Source: Aestuariimicrobium soli (GTDB lineage Bacteria; Actinomycetota; Actinomycetes; Propionibacteriales; Propionibacteriaceae). From it: a stretch of 64,000 nucleotides of DNA. The stretch spans positions 10,929 to 74,928 of the forward strand of contig NZ_JBPJSQ010000013.1 of the NCBI RefSeq assembly GCF_051192575.1. Reading direction: 5' to 3'. Both the position numbers and the translations under genes were made by a program. Shown here one piece after another: positions 42,380 to 50,883 of the stretch (the stretch's first letter is position 1; every line of letters starts with the position of its first letter). The notes under the pieces were generated by a model. It made no database searches, had not been told where the DNA came from, and saw only the letters and a list, made by a program, of their open reading frames with translations.

Positions 42380-43879
42380 TCAGCCTAGTTGCTGCTGCGA
42401 CCGCCACCAGGCTCGCAGTTCCGCGGTGGCGCGCTCAACCCCCAAGGGGCCGTGCTCGACCCGCAGCTCGAGCAGGTGGCGGTAGGCCTGCCCGACGAGC
42501 GGGCCAGGCTCGAGGTCGAGCAGCTCCATGATCTGGGTGCCGTCGAGGTCGGGCCGCATCGCGTCGAGCTCCTCCTTCGAGGCCAGGTCGGCGATGCGTG
42601 CCTCCAGGTCGTCGTAGGCTCGACGCAGGCGCTGGGCCTTGCGCTGGTTGCGGGTGGTGCAGTCCGACCGGGTGAGCATGTGCAGGCGTTCGAGCTGGTC
42701 GCCGGCATCGCGCACGTAGCGGCGTACGGCCGAGTCGGTCCACCCGCCCTGCTCGGCCGACAGCCCGTCGGAGTAGCCGTGGAAGCGCAGGTGCAGTTCG
42801 ACCAGGGTCGACACGGCCTTCACCTGGTCGGCGGAGAATCGCAGCGCCTTGAGTCGTTTGCGGACGAGCTTGGCGCCGACCACGTCGTGGTGGTGGAACG
42901 AGACGCGGCCATCGTTCTCGAACCGGCGGGTGGCGGGCTTGCCGATGTCGTGCAGCAGTGCGGCGAGCCGGTTGATCAGGTCGGGCTGGTGGCCGCGCTG
43001 CTGCTCGAGGTCGATGGCCTGCTGCAGCACGATCAGCGAGTGCTGGTAGACGTCCTTGTGGCGGTGGTGTTCGTCGACCTCGAGGCGCAGGGCGGGCAGC
43101 TCGGGCAGCACGTGGTCGGCGATGCCGGTGGTGCACAGCAGGTCGAGCCCGAGGGCCGGATGGTCGGTGAGCAGCAGCCGCGAGAGCTCGTCTCGCACCC
43201 GCTCGGCCGAGATGATCTCGATGCGGTCGGCCATCGCCGTCATGGCGGCGGTGACCTCGTCGGCCGGGGTGAATCCCAGCTGGCTGGCGAATCGGGCCGC
43301 GCGCATCATGCGCAGGGGGTCGTCCGAGAAGGAACGTTCGGGGGGGAACGGCGTCATCAGGCGGCGGGCCGCGAGGTCGGAGAGCCCGTCGTGCGGGTCG
43401 ACGAACGCCTCCGCGGCGCGGATGGGTGAGCGGGAGACGTCGAGCGCCATCGCGTTGACGGTGAAGTCGCGGCGCACCAGGTCGTCGGCGATGGAGTCAC
43501 CGAACTGCACCTCGGGCTTGCGTGAGTCCGACCGGTAGGCGTCGGCGCGGAAGGTGGTCACCTCGATCAGCCAGTGGCCCCCAGGTGCCGTCTCGTCGGC
43601 GATTCGAGCGGTGATGGTGCCGAACTCGCGCCCCACGTCCCAGACGTGGTCGGCGACCTTCTTCAACAGCTTCTCGGTCGCCGCCGGACGAGCCGAGGTG
43701 GTGAAGTCGAGGTCGTTGACCAGGTGGCCGAGCAGCACGTCGCGCACGGACCCACCGACCAGGTAGAGCTCGTGGCCGGCGGCGGCGAACAGCGCACCGA
43801 GCCGCCCGATCACCCCGGTGCGGGCGATCAGGTCGTCGATGGCGCCCTGCTGGTCGGGTGCGAGCGAGGTGTGGGACAC
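42380..43879 (-). CDS. pcnA: CCA tRNA nucleotidyltransferase
   Basis: A 499-residue enzyme that adds or repairs the 3' CCA of tRNA. The nucleotidyltransferase head shows LYLVGGSVRDVLLGHLVNDLDFTTSA (the DLD metal site), RRDFTVNAMALDVS, DPHDGLSDLAARRLMT, and RFASQLGF. A HD-domain segment LAALLHDIGKPATR follows. GTG at 43879 is chosen since the frame upstream enters the divergent glycerate kinase promoter. The gene starts the run pcnA-DUF6049-pseudokinase-sigM, as in mycobacteria, although murJ and the mutT-type gene are missing. Confidence 0.92.
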   Translation of the reverse strand: MSHTSLAPDQQGAIDDLIARTGVIGRLGALFAAAGHELYLVGGSVRDVLLGHLVNDLDFTTSARPAATEKLLKKVADHVWDVGREFGTITARIADETAPGGHWLIEVTTFRADAYRSDSRKPEVQFGDSIADDLVRRDFTVNAMALDVSRSPIRAAEAFVDPHDGLSDLAARRLMTPFPPERSFSDDPLRMMRAARFASQLGFTPADEVTAAMTAMADRIEIISAERVRDELSRLLLTDHPALGLDLLCTTGIADHVLPELPALRLEVDEHHRHKDVYQHSLIVLQQAIDLEQQRGHQPDLINRLAALLHDIGKPATRRFENDGRVSFHHHDVVGAKLVRKRLKALRFSADQVKAVSTLVELHLRFHGYSDGLSAEQGGWTDSAVRRYVRDAGDQLERLHMLTRSDCTTRNQRKAQRLRRAYDDLEARIADLASKEELDAMRPDLDGTQIMELLDLEPGPLVGQAYRHLLELRVEHGPLGVERATAELRAWWRSQQQLG

Positions 43880-43925
43880 GGGGGACGATTCTAGTCCGGG
43901 GGGCCCGTGGCACGAGAATGGGCGC

Positions 43926-45140
43926 ATGCGCGTGGTGGTGGCGGTCGACAAGTTCAAGGGATCCCTGACCGGGGTCGAGGCCAATGAGGCGGTGGCTCGC
44001 GGGGTTCTCGGGGTGCTCCCGGACGCCGAGGTGGTGCAGCTGCCGGTGGCCGACGGCGGCGACGGCACCCTCGACGCGGCCCGGGCGGCCGGTTTCACGT
44101 GGAACCCGGTGACCTGCACGGGGCCGACGGGGGAACCGGTCGAATCGGGGTTCTGCCGGCGTGATGTCGCTTTGGGCCAGGGGGGTGCCGCGGGGCAGGG
44201 CGGTGCGGTGGCGGTGGTGGAACTGGCCGACGCGTGTGGGCTGCTACGGCTGCCGGCCGCCCGTGGTGGTGGGGACGCAGGGGACGCTGACGGGGCGGGC
44301 CTGCCGGGCATGACCGCGTCGAGCCGCGGGCTGGGTGAGGTGATGGCGGCGGCACTCGATGCCGGCTGCACCGAGCTGGTGGTGGGTCTGGGGGGTTCGG
44401 CCTCGACCGACGGCGGCGCCGGACTGCTGCAGGCTCTGGGGGTGCGTCTCACGGACGAATCCGGAGCCGAGGTGGCGCCCGGGGTGGTGGGGGTGGCGGC
44501 CGTGGCCGGGGTCGACGTCACCGGTCTGCACCCCCGGCTGCTCAACGGGGCAGTGCGGTTGGTGATCGCCTCGGACGTGCAGCATCCGCTGCTCGGGGCG
44601 AACGGCGCCGCGGCGGTGTTCGGCCCGCAGAAGGGCCTGGCCCCGTCCGAGGTGGAGGTGGCCGACCGGGTGTTGGCCGGCCTCGCCGATCTGGTGGAAC
44701 CCGCCCTCGGCGCTCCCGGGTCGCGGGCGGTTCCGGGAGCCGGGGCCGCCGGTGGCGTCGGATGGGCGCTGGTGACGCTCGGGGGCGAGGTGCGCCGGGG
44801 TATCGACGTGGTGCTGGACTGGTCGTCGTCCGATGAATGGGTGGCCGGCGCCCAGGTGGTGATCACCGGCGAGGGGTCGCTCGACGAGCAGTCACTGGCC
44901 GGGAAGGCGCCGATCGGGGTCGCTGAGCTGGCGGGGCGTCACGGGGTGCCGGTGGTCGCGGTCAGCGGACGACGGCTGCTGACCGACGAGCAGGTGAGGT
45001 CGGCGGGGCTCGCCCAGGCGGTGGCGTTGACCGACCTTGAGCCCTCGGTGGAGCGGTGCATCGCCGAGGCCGGTCCACTGCTGGAGCAGGCAACGGCCCA
45101 GGCGGTGCAGACCCTCCTGGATCAGCGACGGCTGGGCTAG
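43926..45140 (+). CDS. Glycerate kinase
   Basis: A 404-residue GlxK-family kinase. MRVVVAVDKFKGSLTGVEANEAVARG at the start, LPVADGGDGTLDA, LVVGLGGSASTDGGAGLLQALG (the glycine-rich signature), NGAAAVFGPQKG, and VITGEGSLDEQSLAGKAPIGVA near the end are all family landmarks. It phosphorylates D-glycerate and so links glyoxylate or serine catabolism to glycolysis. It is slightly long because of a Gly/Ala insert near 90 and 120. It is divergent from pcnA with a 46-base gap. The 118-base gap after it holds a dispersed repeat. Confidence 0.91.
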   Translation: MRVVVAVDKFKGSLTGVEANEAVARGVLGVLPDAEVVQLPVADGGDGTLDAARAAGFTWNPVTCTGPTGEPVESGFCRRDVALGQGGAAGQGGAVAVVELADACGLLRLPAARGGGDAGDADGAGLPGMTASSRGLGEVMAAALDAGCTELVVGLGGSASTDGGAGLLQALGVRLTDESGAEVAPGVVGVAAVAGVDVTGLHPRLLNGAVRLVIASDVQHPLLGANGAAAVFGPQKGLAPSEVEVADRVLAGLADLVEPALGAPGSRAVPGAGAAGGVGWALVTLGGEVRRGIDVVLDWSSSDEWVAGAQVVITGEGSLDEQSLAGKAPIGVAELAGRHGVPVVAVSGRRLLTDEQVRSAGLAQAVALTDLEPSVERCIAEAGPLLEQATAQAVQTLLDQRRLG

Positions 45141-45205
45141 TTGCGTAGGTCGAGTAGGTCGCCCTGCGACCGTGTCGAGGCCATGGGCGGGTGTGTGAGG
45201 TGGTC

Positions 45206-45244
45206 TCGACACGTCGCTCGTTCCTCGCTCCTACTCGACCAGCG
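45206..45244 (+). repeat. Dispersed 39-bp repeat, copy 2
   Basis: Identical over 39 bases to the copy at 31040-31078. It sits between the convergent glycerate kinase and nucleotidyltransferase genes. A related stretch (GTAGGTCGAGTAGGTCGCC) lies just before it at about 45145-45163. Confidence 0.88.
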
Positions 45245-45258
45245 ATGGCGGGGGCGAC

Positions 45259-45888
45259 TCACTCGGAGGGGGGCAACTCCACTCGTCCGACGTCGTGACC
45301 GCGCAGCTTCTCGAGCTGCATCAGGTTGTGCAGGTCACTGGCCTGGGGCAGGTAGCCCTGGTGCAGGCTGATCAGGTGGTCACGGTTGCCGACGACGACG
45401 CTGCGTCCGGCGATGGTGCCCGTGGTGCGGGCGTCGGCCGGATGATGGAAGTACTGCTCCTTCTCGCCGGACTGATAGCCGTTGCCGTCGTCGTCGAGCA
45501 CCATCGGGTGCAGGTCGACGCGGTTGATGCGCTCGTCGGTGGCCTGCACGTACCAGACGGCCACGGGCAGGAAGTCCTGTTCCTCGGTGTATCCGCGGGC
45601 CAGCAGCCAGTCGGACACCGACTCGAAGGCCTCACCGTCGACGAAGACGTCCACGTCGGAGTGCTCGCGGGTCTGTTCGCCGACGAGGGCGTCGACCCCC
45701 CAGCCGCCGTTCACCTGGTAAGTGATGCCCTCGCTCTCGAGTCGGTCGACCAGGGCGACCACCTCGTCCGCGCTCGTGCCGAGGGAGCGCAGGGTGGGGT
45801 CGTCCGGTGTGAATGCGTCCGGTGTGTGTTCGTCGGGGGCCAGGTCGTCGGTGGAGGCCGCGTCGGGAGTGTCGTTCACGCACTCCAT
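45259..45888 (-). CDS. Nucleotidyltransferase-fold protein (ANT(2'')/LinB-like)
   Basis: A 209-residue protein with the motif QVNGGWGVDALVGEQTREHSDVDVFVD (about 72-98), the signature of the small nucleotidyltransferases that include aminoglycoside 2''-adenylyltransferase and lincosamide enzymes. A second metal site is NRVDLHPMVLDD. The N-terminal 45 residues are acidic and probably disordered. Most chromosomal members have no known substrate, so drug resistance should not be assumed. The start at 45888 is plausible; GTG 45879 is an alternative. Convergent with the glycerate kinase. Confidence 0.78.
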   Translation of the reverse strand: MECVNDTPDAASTDDLAPDEHTPDAFTPDDPTLRSLGTSADEVVALVDRLESEGITYQVNGGWGVDALVGEQTREHSDVDVFVDGEAFESVSDWLLARGYTEEQDFLPVAVWYVQATDERINRVDLHPMVLDDDGNGYQSGEKEQYFHHPADARTTGTIAGRSVVVGNRDHLISLHQGYLPQASDLHNLMQLEKLRGHDVGRVELPPSE

Positions 45889-45947
45889 GGTGCCAGCCCA
45901 ACTGGTGCCTGTCCGCCCCGCGCCTGTAGGCCCAGCACGGTTCGGGC

Positions 45948-46841
45948 TCAGTGGCGGGGCCAGCTCAGCCCGGGGCCGCGGATGCCGGCCTCGTCCAATG
46001 CTCGCTTCGCCCGCTCCCGCAGCTCGCGCTGCACGCCCCACTGCTCGTTGGGCAGGCACTTCGCGCTGACGCGGATCGTCATGGTCTCGCCCTGGATCGA
46101 TTCGACCCCGAGCACGGTGGGCTTCTCGAGCAGGTGCTTCGACCAGGTCTCGTCGTCGTTGAAGGCATCCACCACCCCTTGGACGATGGCGATCACCTGC
46201 TCGGCGCTGGCCGTGTAGTGCACCGCGACGTCGACCAGCGCATTGGAATGCCCCTGGGAGACGTTGCCGACGGTGGTGATCTCGCCGTTGCGCAGGTACC
46301 AGACCTGCCCGTTGCCGTCGCGCACCCGGGTGACCCTCAGGGTGACCTCCTCGACGGTGCCGGTGACCGCACCGAGGTTGACGACGTCGCCGACGCCGAA
46401 CTGGTCCTCGGCCATCAGGAAGATGCCCGTGATGTAGTCCTTCACCAGCGACTGCGCGCCGAACGCGAGGGCCACGCCACCGACACCGGCCGAGGTCAAC
46501 AGCGGACCCATCGGCACCCCGAAGACGTTGAGCAGCGTCAGGGCCGCCACCGTCACCACCACCACGGTGATGGTCGAGCTGAGCAGGGATCCGAGGGTCT
46601 TGGTGCGGGCCAGCTGGCGGGCGTTCGTCCACACCGACGGCACCAGGGATCGACGCCCCGGTTCGGCGTCGAGCCGGGCCTGCGTGCGGGCCACCATGCC
46701 GGTGATCGACTTGCGCACGGCGAACACGGCGATGGCGCGCACCACCACGGCGGCGACGATCACCACCGCCGCCTGGATCAGTTTCTCGGTCGAGACCTGC
46801 CACCAGGCCTCGAGCACCACGTTGAACACCACGCCAGCCAT
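45948..46841 (-). CDS. MscS-family mechanosensitive ion channel
   Basis: A 297-residue membrane protein. Three N-terminal helices lead into the pore helix and the MscS beta domain (GVPMGPLLTSAGVGGVALAFGAQSLVKDYITGIFLMAEDQFGVGDVVNLG), with TVEEVTLRVTRVRD and the GEITTVGNVSQG strand. It releases solutes on hypo-osmotic shock. Short for the family but complete. It lies 6 bases downstream of the sirtuin stop, same strand. Confidence 0.88.
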   Translation of the reverse strand: MAGVVFNVVLEAWWQVSTEKLIQAAVVIVAAVVVRAIAVFAVRKSITGMVARTQARLDAEPGRRSLVPSVWTNARQLARTKTLGSLLSSTITVVVVTVAALTLLNVFGVPMGPLLTSAGVGGVALAFGAQSLVKDYITGIFLMAEDQFGVGDVVNLGAVTGTVEEVTLRVTRVRDGNGQVWYLRNGEITTVGNVSQGHSNALVDVAVHYTASAEQVIAIVQGVVDAFNDDETWSKHLLEKPTVLGVESIQGETMTIRVSAKCLPNEQWGVQRELRERAKRALDEAGIRGPGLSWPRH

Positions 46842-46847
46842 TCAACC

Positions 46848-47624
46848 TCACCCGACCAGCGCGGGCACCAGCTCTTGGATGTCGCCGCGCAGCACGTCGT
46901 GGGCGAGGTCGTCGTGCTCGGTCTCGGCATTGTTGACGATCACCACCCGAGCACCGTGGCCGATCGCGAACGGCACCAGCGCCGCCGCCGGGTTCACGGC
47001 CAGCGTCGAGCCGATGGCCACCAGCACGTCGCAGCGCTCGACGGCGTTGAGCCCGGCCTGCAGCACCTCGGGCACCAACTGCTCACCGAACAGGATCACC
47101 GTCGCCCGCAGGATGCCGTCGCAGGTGCCGTGCCGGTCGGGCTCGAGGCAGGTGGGATCGTCCTCACCGGCCGCGACGCGGGCGAGCACCTCGTCCATCG
47201 GCTGCTCGTGACCGCAGGTCTCGCACCGGCAGGTGCGCGCCGAGCCGTGCAGTTCGTGCACCAGGGCGGACGAGTGGCCCGCGTCGAGGTGCAGGCCGTC
47301 GGTGTTCTGCGTCACCACTCCGGTCAGCCGCCCCTGCCGTTCGAGCTCGACCAGCGCCAGGTGCGCGGGCGTCGGGTGGTGCACCTCGGCGAACTGCGCC
47401 GCTCGCCGCCGCCACGCCGAGCGGCGGACGTCGGGGTCGTCCAGGTAGTGGTGCAGGTCCGAGACCAGTTCGGCCGCGGGATCGAGCGTCCACAGGCCCT
47501 GCGGCCCGCGGAAATCGGGGATGCCGGCGGCGGTGGAGATGCCGGCCCCGGTGAGCACACAGATGCGCTCCGCGGCGGCGAGGCGTTCGCGGACGAGAGG
47601 CAGGGTCGTGATCGGCACTCGCAC
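46848..47624 (-). CDS. NAD-dependent protein deacylase (sirtuin)
   Basis: About 258 residues. NAD-binding motifs ICVLTGAGISTAAGIPDFRGPQGLW, VTQNTDGLHLDAGH and the catalytic His in HELHGS are present. A Cys-x2-Cys pair (CRCETCG) and later cysteines (TCLEPDRHGTCDG) form the zinc site. It ends with LVAIGSTLAVNPAAALV and VIVNNAET. Family members remove acyl groups from lysines. The start is uncertain: the frame opens at 47690, but I prefer GTG 47624 because the family motif begins soon after; no strong ribosome site decides it. Confidence 0.85.
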   Translation of the reverse strand: MRVPITTLPLVRERLAAAERICVLTGAGISTAAGIPDFRGPQGLWTLDPAAELVSDLHHYLDDPDVRRSAWRRRAAQFAEVHHPTPAHLALVELERQGRLTGVVTQNTDGLHLDAGHSSALVHELHGSARTCRCETCGHEQPMDEVLARVAAGEDDPTCLEPDRHGTCDGILRATVILFGEQLVPEVLQAGLNAVERCDVLVAIGSTLAVNPAAALVPFAIGHGARVVIVNNAETEHDDLAHDVLRGDIQELVPALVG

Positions 47625-47691
47625 AGGGTGCCACACCACGACGGGCCCATCGGGGGTCGTATCGGGCCAGCTCGTCAGGACACCCAGCACG

Positions 47692-49677
47692 TCAGGGCGC
47701 CAGGTAGGCCTTGATCAGCGGCATCGCCGACTTCGACCCCGACTCACCGTCGGCCACCATCACGGCGATGGCCAGGTCGTGCGAGCTGAAGGCGATCATC
47801 CAGGCGTGCGTCTTCGGGGGATTCGCGGTGCCGTACTCGGCGGTGCCCGACTTGGCGCCCACCATCGTCCCCGCGAGCCCTTGGGCGGTGCCCCGACTGA
47901 CGACGGCGCGCATCATCTGGCTCAGCTGGGCGGCCTCGCCCGCCGTCAACGGGGCGGCCTTCGAGGTGGGCTTGCTGCTGGCCACCAGCCACGGAATGGT
48001 CGTGCGGCCCGAGGCAACCGTGGCCGCCAGTCCGGCCATCGCCATCGGCGAGGCCTCGACCTGGCCCTGGCCGATCATGTTCGCGGCCTTCGTGGTCAGG
48101 TTCGGGGCCACCGGCACCGAACCGAAGAACGAGGCGTAGCCCGCGTCGTAGTCCTGACCGATGCCGAGACTGGCCGCCGCCTGGGCGAGGTCGTTCGGGC
48201 CAAGCTTGGCGTATTCCCTGATCAGCGCGGTGTTGCACGACAAGGCCAGCGCGTCCTGCAGGCTCATGGTGCCCACCCGCGAGGCCGGGAAGTCGGAGTA
48301 GTTCTTGAAGACGCGCCCGTTGACCGTCACCGTGGGTGAACAGTTCACCGTCGTGCCCGCCGAGTACCCCTTGCGCAGCAGGGCCAGCGCCGTCACCACC
48401 TTGAAGGTCGAGCCGGGGGCATATCGTCCGAACGTCGCGTCGGGATTCTCACCGGCGGCGGGTGAGTTGGCGGCCGCGACGATTTCGCCGGTCGAGGGCT
48501 TGACCACCACGATGGAGGCGATCGGGCCGACCTTGGCGAGCACCTCCTCGGCCTTCATCTGCTTGTCGAGGTCGAGGGAGACCTGCAGGGGTTTGCCGGC
48601 CACCTCCTTCTGCTCGAACAGGGTGCTCTCGACGTCCGGGTTGTCCGACGGTGCCGGGCTGGGCAGGTCGCGGCGGGGAACCAGCGCGATGACATGCCCC
48701 ACCGACCCACGCAGTTGCTTGTCGTAGCGCTTCTGCAGCCCGCTCTGGCCGACCAGGTCGCCCACCTGCAGCAGACCCTTGCTGGCCGCGATCTGCTCGG
48801 GGGTGGCCTCGCCCACCACACCCAGGATCGAGCGGGCGAAGGTCGGGTTCGGAGCGACCACGCCCTTGGCTGCCACCACGGACGCTCCCGGGATCGACGT
48901 CATGCCGGCCGGGATGTCGGTCTGACGCAGGGTGACGACGGCGACGAAGGCCTTCGCCCCGGCGGCCTTGACGCGCTTGGCGAAGGCGGCGGGGTCGGCG
49001 TTGACCAGCCTGGCCAGGGCGCGGGCCGAGGAGTCCCATTGGGCGGGGGTGGCGTTCTGCTTGTCGATGCCCACCCGGAAGAGTTCGCGCTCCTCCATCA
49101 GGGCCTGGTTGCCGGCGCCGACGATGGCGGCCCGCACGGGCACGGTGCGGGTGTGCCGCAGCCGGTTCCGCTCGTCCAGATCGGGGTGGACGATGGTGGG
49201 GTCCCAGTCGACGAACCAGCGGTCACCGCTGAGGTTGAGCTTGGCCGTGGTGGTGAACTGCCACTTCTGGGACTCGAAGGTGAACGTCTGGGCAAGGTCG
49301 ACCTCGGCCACGCCATTGGGCAGGTAGCGCACCGGGGTGCTGGTGATCGAGGGGGTGAGCCCGTCCATGCCCGACATGATGGTGGTGTAGTCGGTTCTGG
49401 CCTGCGTGGCCGAGGCGGCGTCACCGATGAACGGCACCTTGTCGAGGTTGCCCGCGACCAGACCCTGCACGAGGGCGGTCACCGTGGTGTCGGCCACCGG
49501 ACCCTGGTAGGGCGTCTCCTGGGCGGCGGTCGGGCTCGGCTGGGGCAGGGGTGACGGCAGCTTGCTGCACCCGGCCAGTACCAGGGCCACGACGAGCGCC
49601 AGCGCGACCGCCGGCACCGAGCAGGTGCCGCGGCTGGCGGCGGTGCTGGCGGTGCGACCGATGGGGAAGTCGGGCAT
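47692..49677 (-). CDS. Class B penicillin-binding protein with NTF2-like domain
   Basis: A 661-residue transpeptidase lipoprotein. Signal peptide with lipobox VLAGC, then a MecA-type NTF2-like N-terminal domain (ALVQGLVAGNLDKVPF), a dimerisation linker, and the transpeptidase. Active-site motifs: PGSTFKVVTAL (SxxK, Ser about 423), SCNTALIRE (SxN) and KSGTAEYG (KSG). It cross-links peptidoglycan at the outer face. Of two candidate ATGs, 49677 is better spaced from GAGAGG than 49686. The neighbouring sirtuin and MscS genes lie on the same strand. Confidence 0.9.
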   Translation of the reverse strand: MPDFPIGRTASTAASRGTCSVPAVALALVVALVLAGCSKLPSPLPQPSPTAAQETPYQGPVADTTVTALVQGLVAGNLDKVPFIGDAASATQARTDYTTIMSGMDGLTPSITSTPVRYLPNGVAEVDLAQTFTFESQKWQFTTTAKLNLSGDRWFVDWDPTIVHPDLDERNRLRHTRTVPVRAAIVGAGNQALMEERELFRVGIDKQNATPAQWDSSARALARLVNADPAAFAKRVKAAGAKAFVAVVTLRQTDIPAGMTSIPGASVVAAKGVVAPNPTFARSILGVVGEATPEQIAASKGLLQVGDLVGQSGLQKRYDKQLRGSVGHVIALVPRRDLPSPAPSDNPDVESTLFEQKEVAGKPLQVSLDLDKQMKAEEVLAKVGPIASIVVVKPSTGEIVAAANSPAAGENPDATFGRYAPGSTFKVVTALALLRKGYSAGTTVNCSPTVTVNGRVFKNYSDFPASRVGTMSLQDALALSCNTALIREYAKLGPNDLAQAAASLGIGQDYDAGYASFFGSVPVAPNLTTKAANMIGQGQVEASPMAMAGLAATVASGRTTIPWLVASSKPTSKAAPLTAGEAAQLSQMMRAVVSRGTAQGLAGTMVGAKSGTAEYGTANPPKTHAWMIAFSSHDLAIAVMVADGESGSKSAMPLIKAYLAP

Positions 49678-49748
49678 GGGGGGCATCCTCTCGTCGTTGC
49701 CGAGGATAGTCGCCGCCTCCGACGCCCCGGCGCCACAGCCGCGCCATC

Positions 49749-49827
49749 ACCGCCACAACCCGCACGCGGACTCGCTCGACCCCCCTTGTTGGGCCTCGCA
49801 CGAAGCCGACGTGCGGGTGGTGGCGGT
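49749..49827. repeat. Palindromic repeat element, copy 1 (left of flavinylation cassette)
   Basis: A 79-base element with 17-bp terminal arms (left arm ACCGCCACAACCCGCAC) and one mismatch. The centre contains CAACAAGG in reverse orientation and GGCTTCGTGC, shared with the element at 53551-53625, which lies in the opposite orientation. It resembles REP/MITE-type intergenic repeats. Confidence 0.75.
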
Positions 49828-49907
49828 CACTCGGGGGTTCGGGTGCGTGACCGGGGAGCAGAAACAGACTCTGGTGGTCGCGGCCTGCGACCGGGCAGTA
49901 TGGAGCC

Positions 49908-50543
49908 GTGGGGAGGGTTCTTGTCGTGGGGGAGACGGCGCCCAACAGGCGGGCGATCGTCGAGCAACTGCGTGCCCAGGGGCACCAGGCGCACGGACTG
50001 GCCGACGTGGCCGGGCTCGACCATGCCGTCGCGCAGTTGCGGCCGCAGGTCGTCGTGCTCGACGCGGGCCTCGTCGGGTCGGGCGAATCGCCGGCCGTGC
50101 AGACCGCCCGGGGCACGGGGCGGGTGCTGTTGCTGACCAAGAAGTCGGATCGCACCTCGTTGGAGCCCCTGTCGGCGGACGACCACCTGGCCCGCCCCTA
50201 CACCGCCCCCGATGTGGCCGCGCACGTGGCGGCCCTGCTGGCCGGCCCGGCGGCACCGTCGGTCACGGTCGGCGACCTCACCATCGAGAACGGCGGCTTC
50301 CGGGTGACCCGGGCGGGCACGGTGGTGGCGCTGACGGCGACGGAGCGCAAGCTTCTCGGACGACTGGCCCTCACGCCCGGTGTGCCCGTCTCCAAGGGCG
50401 AGCTGATGTCGGCCGTCTGGGGCTACGACGGCTACGGCGACAACCTCGTCGAGGTGCACATGTCGTCGCTGCGCCGGCGGCTGGAGGCCCTCGGCCCGCG
50501 CCTGATCGTCACCGAGCGGGGACGCGGATACCGCCTCGGCTGA
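49908..50543 (+). CDS. OmpR-type response regulator with degenerate receiver
   Basis: A 211-residue protein. The C-terminal winged helix is complete (VVALTATERKLLGRLALTPGVPVSKGELMSAVWGYDGYGDNLVEVHMSSLRRRLEALGPRLIVTERGRGYRLG). The receiver domain is abnormal. The N-terminal acidic pair is replaced by VGETAPNR, the phospho-acceptor site keeps VVLDAG, and the conserved lysine is Arg in LARPYTAPD. No histidine kinase gene is adjacent. It may act without phosphorylation, in the way of orphan regulators. It lies before the flavinylation operon, in the same direction. GTG start. Confidence 0.82.
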   Translation: MGRVLVVGETAPNRRAIVEQLRAQGHQAHGLADVAGLDHAVAQLRPQVVVLDAGLVGSGESPAVQTARGTGRVLLLTKKSDRTSLEPLSADDHLARPYTAPDVAAHVAALLAGPAAPSVTVGDLTIENGGFRVTRAGTVVALTATERKLLGRLALTPGVPVSKGELMSAVWGYDGYGDNLVEVHMSSLRRRLEALGPRLIVTERGRGYRLG

Positions 50544-50578
50544 GCTGCTGGCGCGACCCCTCTGACGAACCCACCGAG

Positions 50579-50600
50579 GGGCAGGTCACGGGCAGGTCAC
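50579..50600. promoter_or_regulatory. Two exact 11-bp tandem repeats after the response regulator gene
   Basis: GGGCAGGTCAC occurs twice head to tail (50579-50589, 50590-50600). An 11-bp tandem spacing is typical of OmpR/PhoB-type binding sites. The 340-base gap 50544-50883 also holds two copies of GCGCATCCCCCCA at 50751-50763 and 50768-50780, 17 bases apart, and no gene. Both sets lie before the ferric-reductase-like gene. Confidence 0.5.
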
Positions 50601-50883
50601 GGTTGAATCCGCAGGAGTGGAAAACTTCACATCAGCATTGAGGCTTGTCGCGTCTCTTTCACGAAGTTTCAGGGATTCGGCACGCCCAGAGGGGTGACAG
50701 GTGCCCTCGACAGTCACCTAACATGGTTGTCGAACCCGGATCGAAGACACGCGCATCCCCCCATTTTGCGCATCCCCCCAAAAGTCTTCGGTTCGGGTTC
50801 CTGCATTCCCGCCGGTGCAGACTCGCAGCCCGCTCAGGGTTGGCCCACAGCCGACGCACAGCCGCCACGCCTGCACTGGTGCC

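Noticed and set aside
45259..45888. Aminoglycoside adenylyltransferase resistance gene
   Set aside because: The nucleotidyltransferase fold is supported, but resistance is not; chromosomal members with this motif usually have unknown substrates.
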